DNA of 64,000 nt from NCBI GenBank assembly GCA_964035575.1, contig OZ037892.1:248001-312000 (forward strand). Reading direction: 5' to 3'. This document shows, piece by piece, positions 56,269-64,000 of this stretch; position 1 is the stretch's first letter, and every line of letters starts with the position of its first letter. The notes under the pieces were generated by a model. That model had not been told where the DNA came from. It worked only from the letters and a program-made list of their open reading frames with translations, and did no database searches. A program made the translations under genes and the position numbers. This DNA comes from Rhynchopus sp. YZ270_cl-10 (taxonomy: Eukaryota > Euglenozoa > Diplonemea > Diplonemida > Diplonemidae).

Positions 56269-57241
56269 GGCAACAGGGGCAGAAGGAGGGGGTGAAATGG
56301 GGGGTGGGGGGGAGAGAAAAGAGAAGTGGTGTTGTTGTGTTGTAGTTTGTTTCTTTGTTTTTTTTCACACAGAAAAATAGGGGGTTGTGGTTTGTGTAGT
56401 GGTGGTTGTGTATGTTGTGGTTGCTGGAGGAGGATGGTGTGGGTAGTGCGGTGTCGTGGGGTGGGGCTTCGTGGTACGTCGTGTCACACAGTCTATTTGC
56501 AAGACGGTGCAGCACTTCTCTGCTCTCATCCTTCAGCCTCAGACATAGAATCCTCTCATCGTGCAGTGCAAAAAAAGATGCTCTGCGTCAGACGAACGAG
56601 ATCTCAGATTGAATTCATGTGTTTCTCATCATAGGTGAAGTGGTGTTAGGGGAATCGAAGCGGAGCACAGCAAAGATGTTTAGAAGGAGGAGAAAAATGA
56701 AATATAATATGCCCCGCATATTTTTTTTTTGTTCTGTTCTTTAAAAATGGCCAGTGCCAGCAGAGACTCGCGTATAATCTCTTTGTTGCCTGCCTGCTGA
56801 TGATTCAGGATAAAGTTTCGTTCTGAAATATCTCTTTTCTTTTTCCCCAAACTTCTCATCCCACTGTGCCGATCACTGATACGGCATGAGATTATGAGAA
56901 CGTCTTAAAAAACGAAAATACGATACGAAACAAGGCACAACATTGCGCACATACACACCATAACTTCATAACAGCATCTCTGGGTGCCAATGGCAACATG
57001 CCAGCGTCCGTTCAGTCGCGCTTCCTTGCTCCCGCAAGGCTGCCGCGGGCTCTGAACAGACAGCTGTCGTGATGATCAAAAGAATGCAGAATGCAGGGTT
57101 GTGGGGGGGTGTGCATTCCAAAGGACCCCGCTTGCCAAAACAAGAGGGGCGTTTAAATATGAGAATGCAAAAAAGGGGGAAGTGAAAAAAAGACTGGGGA
57201 GGGGAGGAGAAAGAAGGAAAAAGGGGGACACCGAGAACTCT
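56269..57241. other. Intergenic region between eIF4E-like and S-adenosylhomocysteinase genes
   Basis: Contains the 5' leader of the eIF4E-like gene, the duplicated upstream block (56447-56664) and ~570 bp of unremarkable sequence that must hold the 3' end of the S-adenosylhomocysteinase transcript. Confidence 0.55.
56447..56664 (-). promoter_or_regulatory. Duplicated upstream block, eIF4E-like copy
   Basis: About 217 bp nearly identical to 58607-58822; I see only a handful of substitutions and single-base indels. It lies ~180 bp upstream of the eIF4E-like ATG, while the other copy lies ~50 bp upstream of the S-adenosylhomocysteinase ATG, in the same orientation. It could be a shared promoter, shared 5' leader or embedded RNA. 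On the coding strand it holds C/D-box-like motifs: TATGATGA (box C), ATCTGAG (D'), CACGATGAG (C'), GTCTGAGG (D), with CACTTC/GAAGTG as a possible closing stem. Confidence 0.7.
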
Positions 57242-58555
57242 CTAGTAACGGTAGTGGGCCGGCTTGAAGGGTCCGTCAACGGTCACTCCAATGTACTCCG
57301 CCTGTGCCGGGGTAAGCTTGGTGAGCTTGGCACCGAGCTGGGCAAGGTGGGCCATTGCCACCTTCTCGTCGAGCTCCTTGGGGAGCAGGTGCACCTCGGT
57401 CTGCACACCCTTGGCGTACTTGTCGGTGTCACGGTTGCCCCACAGCTCAATCTGGGCGAGCACCTGGTTGGTGAAGGAGTTCGACATGACGAAGGACGGG
57501 TGGCCGGTGGCACAGCCCAGGTTGACGAGACGGCCCTCGGCAAGGAGGATGATGTGGCGGCCGCTTGCCATCGTGTAGCGGTCGACCTGGGGCTTGATCT
57601 CAACCTTCTCCACGCAGTTCTTGTTCAGCCACGACACCTGGATCTCAGTGTCGAAGTGGCCAATGTTGCACACAATCGCGTCGTTGCGCATCTCGGGGAA
57701 GTGCTTCTCGGTCAGGATGTCGTCGTTTCCGGTGGTGGTCACGAAGATGTGGGCCTCCGCCACAACGTCCTCGAGAATGGTCACCTGGTATCCCTCCATG
57801 AGTGCCTGCAGGGCGTTGATGGGGTCGATCTCGGTCACAATGACACGTGCTCCGAAGTTGCGGAGTGCGGCGGCGCATCCCTTGCCGACGTCTCCGTATC
57901 CTGCAACGACAGCGGTCTTGCCTGCAACCATGACGTCGGTCGCACGCTTGATTCCGTCGACAAGCGACTCACGGCATCCGTACAGGTTGTCGAACTTCGA
58001 CTTGGTCACGGAGTCGTTCACGTTGATGGCCGGGAAGGGCAGGCTGCCGTCCTTGCAACGCTTGAAGAGCGCCTTCACTCCGGTGGTGGTCTCCTCGGAC
58101 ACTCCGACGATTCCCTTCACAAGGTCGCCTCCGGTCTTGAGGACGAGGTTGGTCAGGTCACCACCGTCGTCAAGGAGGATGTTGGGGAAGCCGTTGCCAG
58201 AGAAGCCCTTGATGGTCTGCTCCACGCACCAGTCGTACTCGGCGTCGGTCTCTCCCTTCCACGCGAAGACGGCGATACCGGCCTTGGCCATGGCGGCGGC
58301 AGCGTGGTCCTGGGTCGAGAAGATGTTGCACGACGACCAACGCACCTCAGCACCCAGGGCGGTGAGGGTCTCAATCAGCACAGCGGTCTGGATGGTCATG
58401 TGGAGGCATCCCGACACCTTGGCGCCCTTCAGGGGCTTCGACTCGCCGAACTCAGCACGGAGCTCCATCAGTCCCGGCATCTCATTCTCAGCAAGCTCAA
58501 TCTCCTTGCGCCCGAACTCGGCGAGGGAGATGTCCTTAACCTTGTAGTCAGTCAT
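57242..58555 (-). CDS. AHCY: S-adenosyl-L-homocysteine hydrolase
   Basis: Single-exon, 437 residues, the usual family length; ATG at 58555 ([20 protein letters not shown]). NAD-dependent enzyme that reversibly splits S-adenosylhomocysteine into adenosine and homocysteine, relieving product inhibition of methyltransferases; cytosolic homotetramer. Visible hallmarks: [31 protein letters not shown], the [10 protein letters not shown] substrate-site region, [27 protein letters not shown] with the catalytic Lys/Asp region, the Rossmann [28 protein letters not shown] and the C-terminal KPAHYRY that closes the neighbouring NAD site. It has the ~40-residue insert found in plant, kinetoplastid and many bacterial enzymes. 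The codon choice is strongly G/C-ending, unlike the surrounding A/T-rich spacer, so it is probably highly expressed. That bias also opens a long spurious frame on the opposite strand. Confidence 0.98.
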   Translation of the reverse strand: MTDYKVKDISLAEFGRKEIELAENEMPGLMELRAEFGESKPLKGAKVSGCLHMTIQTAVLIETLTALGAEVRWSSCNIFSTQDHAAAAMAKAGIAVFAWKGETDAEYDWCVEQTIKGFSGNGFPNILLDDGGDLTNLVLKTGGDLVKGIVGVSEETTTGVKALFKRCKDGSLPFPAINVNDSVTKSKFDNLYGCRESLVDGIKRATDVMVAGKTAVVAGYGDVGKGCAAALRNFGARVIVTEIDPINALQALMEGYQVTILEDVVAEAHIFVTTTGNDDILTEKHFPEMRNDAIVCNIGHFDTEIQVSWLNKNCVEKVEIKPQVDRYTMASGRHIILLAEGRLVNLGCATGHPSFVMSNSFTNQVLAQIELWGNRDTDKYAKGVQTEVHLLPKELDEKVAMAHLAQLGAKLTKLTPAQAEYIGVTVDGPFKPAHYRY

Positions 58556-58606
58556 TGTGTTGGTGTGGTGTGTGATGAATAAAAGTGTTGCTGCAGTGGG
58601 GTGTCG

Positions 58607-58822
58607 TGCGGTGTCGTGGGGTGGGGCTTCGTGGACGCCGTGTCGCACAGTCTATTTGCAAGACGGTGCAGCACTTCTCTGCTGTCATCCTTCAGCCTCA
58701 GACATAGAATCCTCTCATCGTGCAGTGCAAAAAAAGATGCTCTGCGTCAGACGAACGAGATCTCAGATTGAATTCATGTGTTTCTCATCATAGGTGAAGT
58801 GGTGTTAGGGAATCGAAGCGGA
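58607..58822 (-). promoter_or_regulatory. Duplicated upstream block, S-adenosylhomocysteinase copy
   Basis: Near-identical to 56447-56664, directly upstream of the S-adenosylhomocysteinase leader. The match starts at GTGCGGTGTCGTGGGGTGGG and ends at GGAATCGAAGCGGA (plus strand). The C/D-like boxes are at about 58785-58790 (box C, TGATGA) and 58698-58701 (box D, CTGA) on the minus strand. Confidence 0.7.
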
Positions 58823-59483
58823 AGTCTCAGATTGAAAATTAAAAATTGAAAATTTTCATTTTCTTTCCATTCAAAGAAGAGACAGCGCACAAAGACGTTC
58901 AAAAAAAGCACACATCCCGTCTTTTTAAAAATGCGAAAAATGTATAACAGGCTGTGTTGGAAAGGGAGGAAGAAATAACCTTTTTTTTTTGTTGGATTTT
59001 GTTGCCATTCAAGCCAGAATATGGCACTTTTGGGCATCTGTTGGGGTTAAATGCGGGTTGGGTTTCCGTTGTTTGTTTGTTATTTGTTTCATTTTTATTT
59101 TACTTTTCTTTTTTGCTCCCTGCCTTGCCTGTGTACGGCAAAGACAGCGAGGATTTTGTCAACAAGCTGCATTCAAAAAAAAACAACAAATGGGTCAGTC
59201 CATAAACCACCCCCCCCAAAAGGTAACCTGGGGTCCTTATTTTTATTTCATCTGGGTTCTACTGGGACTTTCTCCCCGATTTTTTTTTTTAATGAACTCA
59301 GAGTTAAGTTTCTGGGTTCAATAAAAAAAAACGACGAGCAAAAAGTCCAATTGGAAATATGATGGATACCCCCCGAGAGCAAAATAAACCAACGGTAAAA
59401 ATTGGTACCCTTGGTTTCCTATAGGTTCCTATAGGAAACCTACATTTTCCCATAATTTCCCACACAACTTACTTGACAACAGG

Positions 59484-59798
59484 ATGAAAACAAATACAAA
59501 AATGGCAAAAGTGAGTAAAACCGTGCAAGGGGCACTGGACTTTGCTAGGGCTCTGGGGGAAACGCAGTTCTCAGGGGAGAAGACTCGCAAGGAGGTTCTT
59601 GCCTACGCGAAGGCACGCAGTTGTTACCGTAGGGGTTTCCGGGAAGACGTGTGGTTCAAAGCTTTATGGAAAGCGAGAGGAATATCCCTCATCCTTCACA
59701 GGAAGAACACCACCCGTGGGGGACGCGCGGTCCAACTGTATTTCTGCAGTAACCTGGATGAGTGTGTGGGTGTGCCATCAGAAGGTACGGAGGGGTGA
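59484..59798 (+). CDS. Small basic protein in palindrome, left arm
   Basis: 104 codons, ATG start, the only plus-strand candidate in the window with a codon pattern that looks real. The sequence (MKTNTKMAKVSKTVQGALDF..., then RKEVLAYAKARSCYRRGFRE, VWFKALWKARGISLILHRKN, GGRAVQLYFCSN) is basic, with predicted helices and a beta-like end. I do not recognise the family; a DNA- or RNA-binding role is only suggested by charge. The arm ends at GAAG|GTACG, which resembles a 5' splice site, so the frame could be the first exon of a gene truncated by the palindrome centre. Confidence 0.4.
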   Translation: MKTNTKMAKVSKTVQGALDFARALGETQFSGEKTRKEVLAYAKARSCYRRGFREDVWFKALWKARGISLILHRKNTTRGGRAVQLYFCSNLDECVGVPSEGTEG

Positions 59799-59809
59799 AC
59801 AACGCGTAT

Positions 59810-60190
59810 TTACCCCTTACAGCAAGGAGAATGGCAGCGGCGTCGTTGTCCGTGCCTCCAAACACGCGGAAGGCTTGTGCAAAACGTACCTTCTGATGGC
59901 ACACCCACACACTCATCCAGGTTACTGCAGAAATACAGTTGGACCGCGCGTCCCCCACGGGTGGTGTTCTTCCTGTGAAGGATGAGGGATATTCCTCTCG
60001 CTTTCCATAAAGCTTTGAACCACACGTCTTCCCGGAAACCCCTACGGTAACAACTGCGTGCCTTCGCGTAGGCAAGAACCTCCTTGCGAGTCTTCTCCCC
60101 TGAGAACTGCGTTTCCCCCAGAGCCCTAGCAAAGTCCAGTGCCCCTTGCACGGTTTTACTCACTTTTGCCATTTTTGTATTTGTTTTCAT
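59810..60190 (-). CDS. Small basic protein in palindrome, right arm
   Basis: The inverted copy of the frame at 59484-59798: identical for the first ~102 residues, then about 25 different residues read from the central spacer. Two divergently duplicated identical frames facing each other would give overlapping antisense transcripts at the centre. Function unknown. Confidence 0.4.
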   Translation of the reverse strand: MKTNTKMAKVSKTVQGALDFARALGETQFSGEKTRKEVLAYAKARSCYRRGFREDVWFKALWKARGISLILHRKNTTRGGRAVQLYFCSNLDECVGVPSEGTFCTSLPRVWRHGQRRRCHSPCCKG

Positions 60191-60486
60191 CCTGTTGTCA
60201 AGTAAGTTGTGTGGGAAATTATGGGAAAATGTAGGTTTCCTATAGGAACCTATAGGAAACCAAGGGTACCAATTTTTACCGTTGGTTTATTTTGCTCTCG
60301 GGGGGTATCCATCATATTTCCAATTGGACTTTTTGCTCGTCGTTTTTTTTATTGAACCCAGAAACTTAACTCTGAGTTCATTAAAAAAAAAATCGGGGAG
60401 AAAGTCCCAGTAGAACCCAGATGAAATAAAAATAAGGACCCCAGGTTACCTTTTGGGGGGGGTGGTTTATGGACCGTGCCAAATAG

Positions 60487-60528
60487 AAACGTTGGTAAGA
60501 TGGACTTAAGCTGGAAGAGCCACCTTTG
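60487..60528 (+). repeat. H1 hairpin repeat, variant
   Basis: AAACGTTGGTAAGATGGACT, TAAGCTGGAAGAGCCACCTT; it lies 13 bp outside the palindrome. Confidence 0.5.
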
Positions 60529-60948
60529 CAATAGTCATCAAAAACACACCCTTTCTTAGAAAATGTGAATAAGGGAGAGACTAGGAGTAGAGGGTAGGTC
60601 TGCAAATCAGCGGTTAAACACTCTACACCTTTTTTAAAATGTGCAAACTCCTCAGCGGAGGATGGCACAAAACAAAAAAAAACTGAAACAACAAAACACA
60701 CACGCACTTCTCTCCAAAAAAGGGAATGAACGATGAATTAGCAGATATCGACATTTGAAGAAGTATACTCAAGCATTTCTCTAAATACAACCCTTTTTTT
60801 TTTGTCCAAATTCCCGAAATATCCCAACTTCTGACCAAATAAGTTTAGCGGATTTGGGATTACTATTTTGGCAATTTTGACGCATTTTCCCCACATTTGG
60901 AATACTATAAGAGAAAAACTGGAAGTCCAAGATAAAAAAAATAAAGAA

Positions 60949-60991
60949 AAGTTTATAAGATGATCCTAAGCCTCTCGTGCTTAGCCACCTT
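60949..60991 (+). repeat. H1 hairpin repeat abutting the piggyBac-like element
   Basis: AAGTTTATAAGATGATCCTA, AGCCTCTCGTGCTTAGCCAC, CTT. Its last bases run into the TTAA target site of the element starting at 60994. Confidence 0.78.
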
Positions 60992-60993
60992 AA

Positions 60994-62592
60994 CCCTATA
61001 AGAGCCAAGCCATATTTTCAAGCCACTTTTGAGTTTTGGTTTTTGGGGCTCTCCAACCGGTAAAGGGACCCCAGATGCAAATTTTTGATCGTACCTGGCC
61101 GCAATTGAAAGATTTTGAACACGGCTTTCAATTCCATATTTTTAAGTTTTTTTTCGAAAAAAAATGTTATCCCCAAAATGAGGTGAGCATAAAATCCACT
61201 TTTTGGTTTTTTACTAATTCGGCCGGCCGAGGAAAAACACGTAAATTATTTCTGTCCGAAAATGGCGTTATTTGAAAGATTGATCACAAAATCTTTTCAA
61301 AGAAAAAAAAATCGAGCAAAAAGTCCTAGTAGAACCCAACTTATATGAGTGCAGCTCTGTTAGCAGCCATGTCTAAAACTGATTTCCTTAACGATTTACA
61401 CTGAAACATGGCTAAAAACGTAAAAAAGGGGCGATTTTTCACAATTTGGGCATCTCCTGAGGTCGAAAGCCCCCAGAATGGGTCGGAACGACCCTGTGAC
61501 CCGAAAATCCATGAAAAAAGCGCCCCGAAATACGAAAAAACAGTGAAAATTCGGCTTACTGTGTGCTCTGCATAGGTCGTGTGCGTGGGGTGTTTTTGTG
61601 GTTTTGGTGGCAACTCGCCCCAGCATCCAAATGGCAAACAGATGCACAAAGGTTTTCGATTTTTGCTTATTTTAAAAGATTTGAGTCAAATAGTTTCCCC
61701 ATTAACCAAAGGATTTTTACGAAAACAAGCAGAACCATTATCAGATCATGATGACCCTTAGCCATAACCATGTCCTTCGGGTCGAAAGGGTGCCTCTTGG
61801 GTGGGTAGCAGTACACAGATCCAAAGTGCAATCAGATGCGTAAAAGTTTTCGATTTTTGTTTCTTTTGAAAGATTCGTGTCAAAATCTTTGAAATATATA
61901 AAAATATTTTAACGAAAACGAGTAGAACCTCATACAGAGCATGGGGTGTCATTGAGGAACCAGAATAGGGGGTGCTCGTCCAAAGGGCTTTGAAAAGTGG
62001 CACGACTCCCCCCAGCATCGAAAGTATTATCCGATGCATAAAAGTTTTCGATTCTTGCTTCTTTTGAAAGATCGGTGCAAATTCTTTCCACATAAAAAAA
62101 ATGTTTTTACGAAAATGAGTAGACCCTATGTCAGAGCACGTTGTCCTACAGATTTTAGAATGTGGGGGGGTCACAGGGGTGCCCACACCCCCACCCCGCC
62201 TCCCCCCAGCATCGAAAGTAATATCCGATGCATAAAAGTTTTCGATTCTTGCTTCTTTTGAAAGATCGGCGAAAAATCTTTCGAAATATATAAAAATATG
62301 TGTTCACAAAAATGGGTAGAACCCGACTAAAGGCTTGGCGGCATTGGGTATCGCGAAAGGTACATATTTGGGGTGTGGGTGAAAAAACGTCACTTTTGGT
62401 GAAAGTAGCACCCCAGCCCCAGCACCGAAAGTAATATCAGATGCACAAAAGTTTTCGACTCTTGCTTCTTTTGAAAGATCGGTGCAAATTTTTTCCACAT
62501 AAAAAAAATGTTTTTACGAAAATGAGTTGAACCTGTCTAAAATCATGGCGTGATTTCGAAAGCCATTAAAGTGGCTCTTGGCTCTTATAGGG
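60994..62592. mobile_element. Non-autonomous piggyBac-like element with TTAA duplications
   Basis: The ends CCCTATAAGAGCCAAG and mirrored CTTGGCTCTTATAGGG are flanked by TTAA at 60990-60993 and 62593-62596, exactly the piggyBac pattern (TTAA target, CCC-starting ends). 1.6 kb, no transposase. The right part (about 61630-62560) consists of five ~200-bp tandem units, each with GATGCATAAAAGTTTTCGAT, CTTTTGAAAGAT and ACGAAAATGAGTAGAACC. Confidence 0.85.
61630..62560 (+). repeat. Five ~200-bp tandem units inside the piggyBac-like element
   Basis: Unit landmarks GATGCAxAAAAGTTTTCGA start near 61640, 61829, 62033, 62229 and 62440 (spacing 189-211 bp). The units have diverged, so the array is not very recent. 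Confidence 0.75.
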
Positions 62593-63933
62593 TTAAAAAT
62601 AAAAGAGAAAGTAGTCGGGGGATATTTTTTTTACTAAAAAACGACACGACGGGTGAATCGCGTCATCCCCAATGCCAACAGAAGTTACGGTTGTAACAAA
62701 AGGCGGGGCTCCCCGCTCCATTCACGGAGTCAGAGACGGCAATAAGGTGCCCTGCGCCCTAGTCTCTGTGTCAGGTCAAAACAAAATAAAGTTGATAAGT
62801 GCACATGCCTCTGTGGACAGGCACCATAGAGTGAAGACCTAGCAGATTCAAAAGGGTGTAAAACGGAGTAGGGGACGTGGGGTTGACATAACACGGAAAG
62901 GTGTGGGAATTTTAGTCTAAAAGTTGAAATACATAAATGTGTTGTATTTCTTGGTTTCTACACTTGAAAGGTGTGGGAGGGTGAATCAACACCCTATTTA
63001 GTTGATTTCGAAAGGCATTTTTTTTCTTTTGGAGACGCTAGGGAAAAGAAGGAACGAAGGGTTTCAGGTCCAGATGGTGGTTGTGATGTGACTTTTATTT
63101 TTTATGTATCGACAATTTGTCCCCAAGATTCGCACCTGAAATGAGGGGGTGGAATCCTTGGTTGGTCATTTGGGCACTGCTTGGGCCACGCACTTCTGTT
63201 ACTACAGAACGCGTGGGTATGTTTCGTCCTCCTTCCCTATTCAACAATACTAACACACGCAGTATCAAATGGTGATACAAATGTCACCTTTTTTTTTTGT
63301 CAACAATCGCCTAAAGAACCCCCTTGGGGAACCTAGGGTACTAAATATTGGCCTTTTTTTACGTACCGATTACATCGTGCCCACCAAAGAGGTGCTGTAC
63401 TAAATGTCACCCAAAGGCTATGTACTCTTAATTGATTGAAACGACGCAAAAAAAAGTCGTCCTCAACTCAAGAAAGTAGTCTTTTTTTTAAAGTATCGAC
63501 AAATCGTGCCTATCAATAGAGAGGTTCAGTTCTTCAATATCACCATTTTTTCTTAACTTACATAGTCTCCATTCTGACGACAACAAAATAAAATAAAAAG
63601 AGGCTAGAAAGGCCGTGGGGGTTGGGGAGTGCCCCCGCAAGGGGTCCCACGGTTGCTCTCTTTGCGCTTGGTGTGAGTTGGCTGGAGCAATCCCTCACCA
63701 GAGAGAGTAAAAGGAGGGTGTGTGGATATACCTGCAGGGGGTACGTAGGGTAGAGGGAAGAAATATAGATGGGGGGAAAACATACAGTGAGGACTGTCTA
63801 TGATAAAAATATTTTATGGCATACACAAAATTATCCAAAAAAGCAAACAAAAAGTCCCAATTGGCCGAGGCACGCAGACACACTACCCCGGCAGAGCAAA
63901 AGAGAACAGGACTAGTATCAAGTAGTTTTGTTT

Positions 63934-63998
63934 GTGCGTAAAGTGTGTAATAAATATTCTGTGGTGATATTTTCATTACTGCAATACGCTCCCACTGA
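63934..63998 (+). repeat. Partial copy of the interior of the 15918-16271 element
   Basis: GTGCGTAAAGTGTGTAATAA, ATATTCTGTGGTGATATTTT and ACTGCAATACGCTCCCACTG match 15985-16049 almost exactly; the element probably continues past the window end. Confidence 0.75.
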
Positions 63999-64000
63999 CT

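Larger units (their letters stand above)
59198..60474. repeat. Near-perfect palindrome with 592-bp arms
   Basis: The left arm 59198-59789 and right arm 59885-60474 are inverted copies that differ only in a few homopolymer lengths, around a 95-bp unique spacer (59790-59884). Each arm carries the same small ORF. No clear target-site duplication. The arms include TAGGTTTCCTATAGGAACCT, itself palindromic. Either a recent inverted duplication/mobile unit or, less likely, an assembly artefact. Confidence 0.85.
58556..64000. other. 5.4-kb region with palindrome and piggyBac-like element
   Basis: Upstream of the S-adenosylhomocysteinase gene. Contains the duplicated block (58607-58822), the palindrome (59198-60474), H1 copies (60487-60528, 60949-60991), the piggyBac-like element (60994-62592) and miscellaneous repeats such as TATCGACAAATCGTGCC near 63495. 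The final 65 bp (63934-63998) match 15985-16049. Confidence 0.6.

Noticed and set aside
57101-58582. A 493-codon open frame on the plus strand
   Set aside because: It lies exactly antisense to S-adenosylhomocysteinase. Strong G/C-ending codon bias removes stops on the opposite strand, and the translation has no recognisable family.
1-64000. CRISPR arrays, bacterial operons or ribosome binding sites
   Set aside because: The window is eukaryotic; the tandem repeats lack the uniform spacer structure of CRISPR and no prokaryotic gene clusters are present.

Overview
This is a nuclear, eukaryotic window from a unicellular organism I cannot name. The evidence is spliceosomal introns with GTATGY donors and YAG acceptors in two genes, eukaryote-only proteins (eIF3m, eIF4E-like, an FCP1/NIF-type phosphatase, a cholinesterase-type carboxylesterase), and long repeat-filled gene-free stretches. 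All ten convincing genes lie on the minus strand, and every copy I found of several short hairpin repeats lies in one orientation. That unidirectional layout is reminiscent of euglenozoans (diplonemids, euglenids) or dinoflagellates. This is an inference only; I found no spliced-leader gene.

Layout, left to right: a partial ankyrin-repeat protein (1-2384); a signal-peptide P-loop GTPase-like membrane protein (3506-6853); two tandem eIF3m genes, four exons each (7821-9889 and 11007-12794); a ubiquitin-like/leucine-rich-repeat protein (13793-14917); a secreted carboxylesterase (16687-18321); a repeat-rich gap; an acylated FCP1-like phosphatase (22990-25146); a 16.5-kb gap holding a 4.5-kb long-TIR element (29288-33820) and a second TIR element (36169-39327); a LamG-like type I membrane protein (41649-43091); an 11.8-kb gap with hairpin repeats and foldback elements; an eIF4E-like protein (54904-56268); S-adenosylhomocysteinase (57242-58555); and a 5.4-kb tail with a near-perfect 1.28-kb palindrome and a piggyBac-like non-autonomous element with TTAA duplications.

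Three coding genes belong to translation initiation (eIF3m twice, eIF4E-like), and the eIF4E-like gene shares a near-identical ~217-bp upstream block with the S-adenosylhomocysteinase gene. The most unusual features are the strand-biased hairpin families, the gene-conversion tract that keeps the two eIF3m genes identical over 438 bp, the shared upstream block (with C/D-snoRNA-like boxes), the palindrome carrying the same small ORF in both arms, and the divergent eIF4E-like protein.
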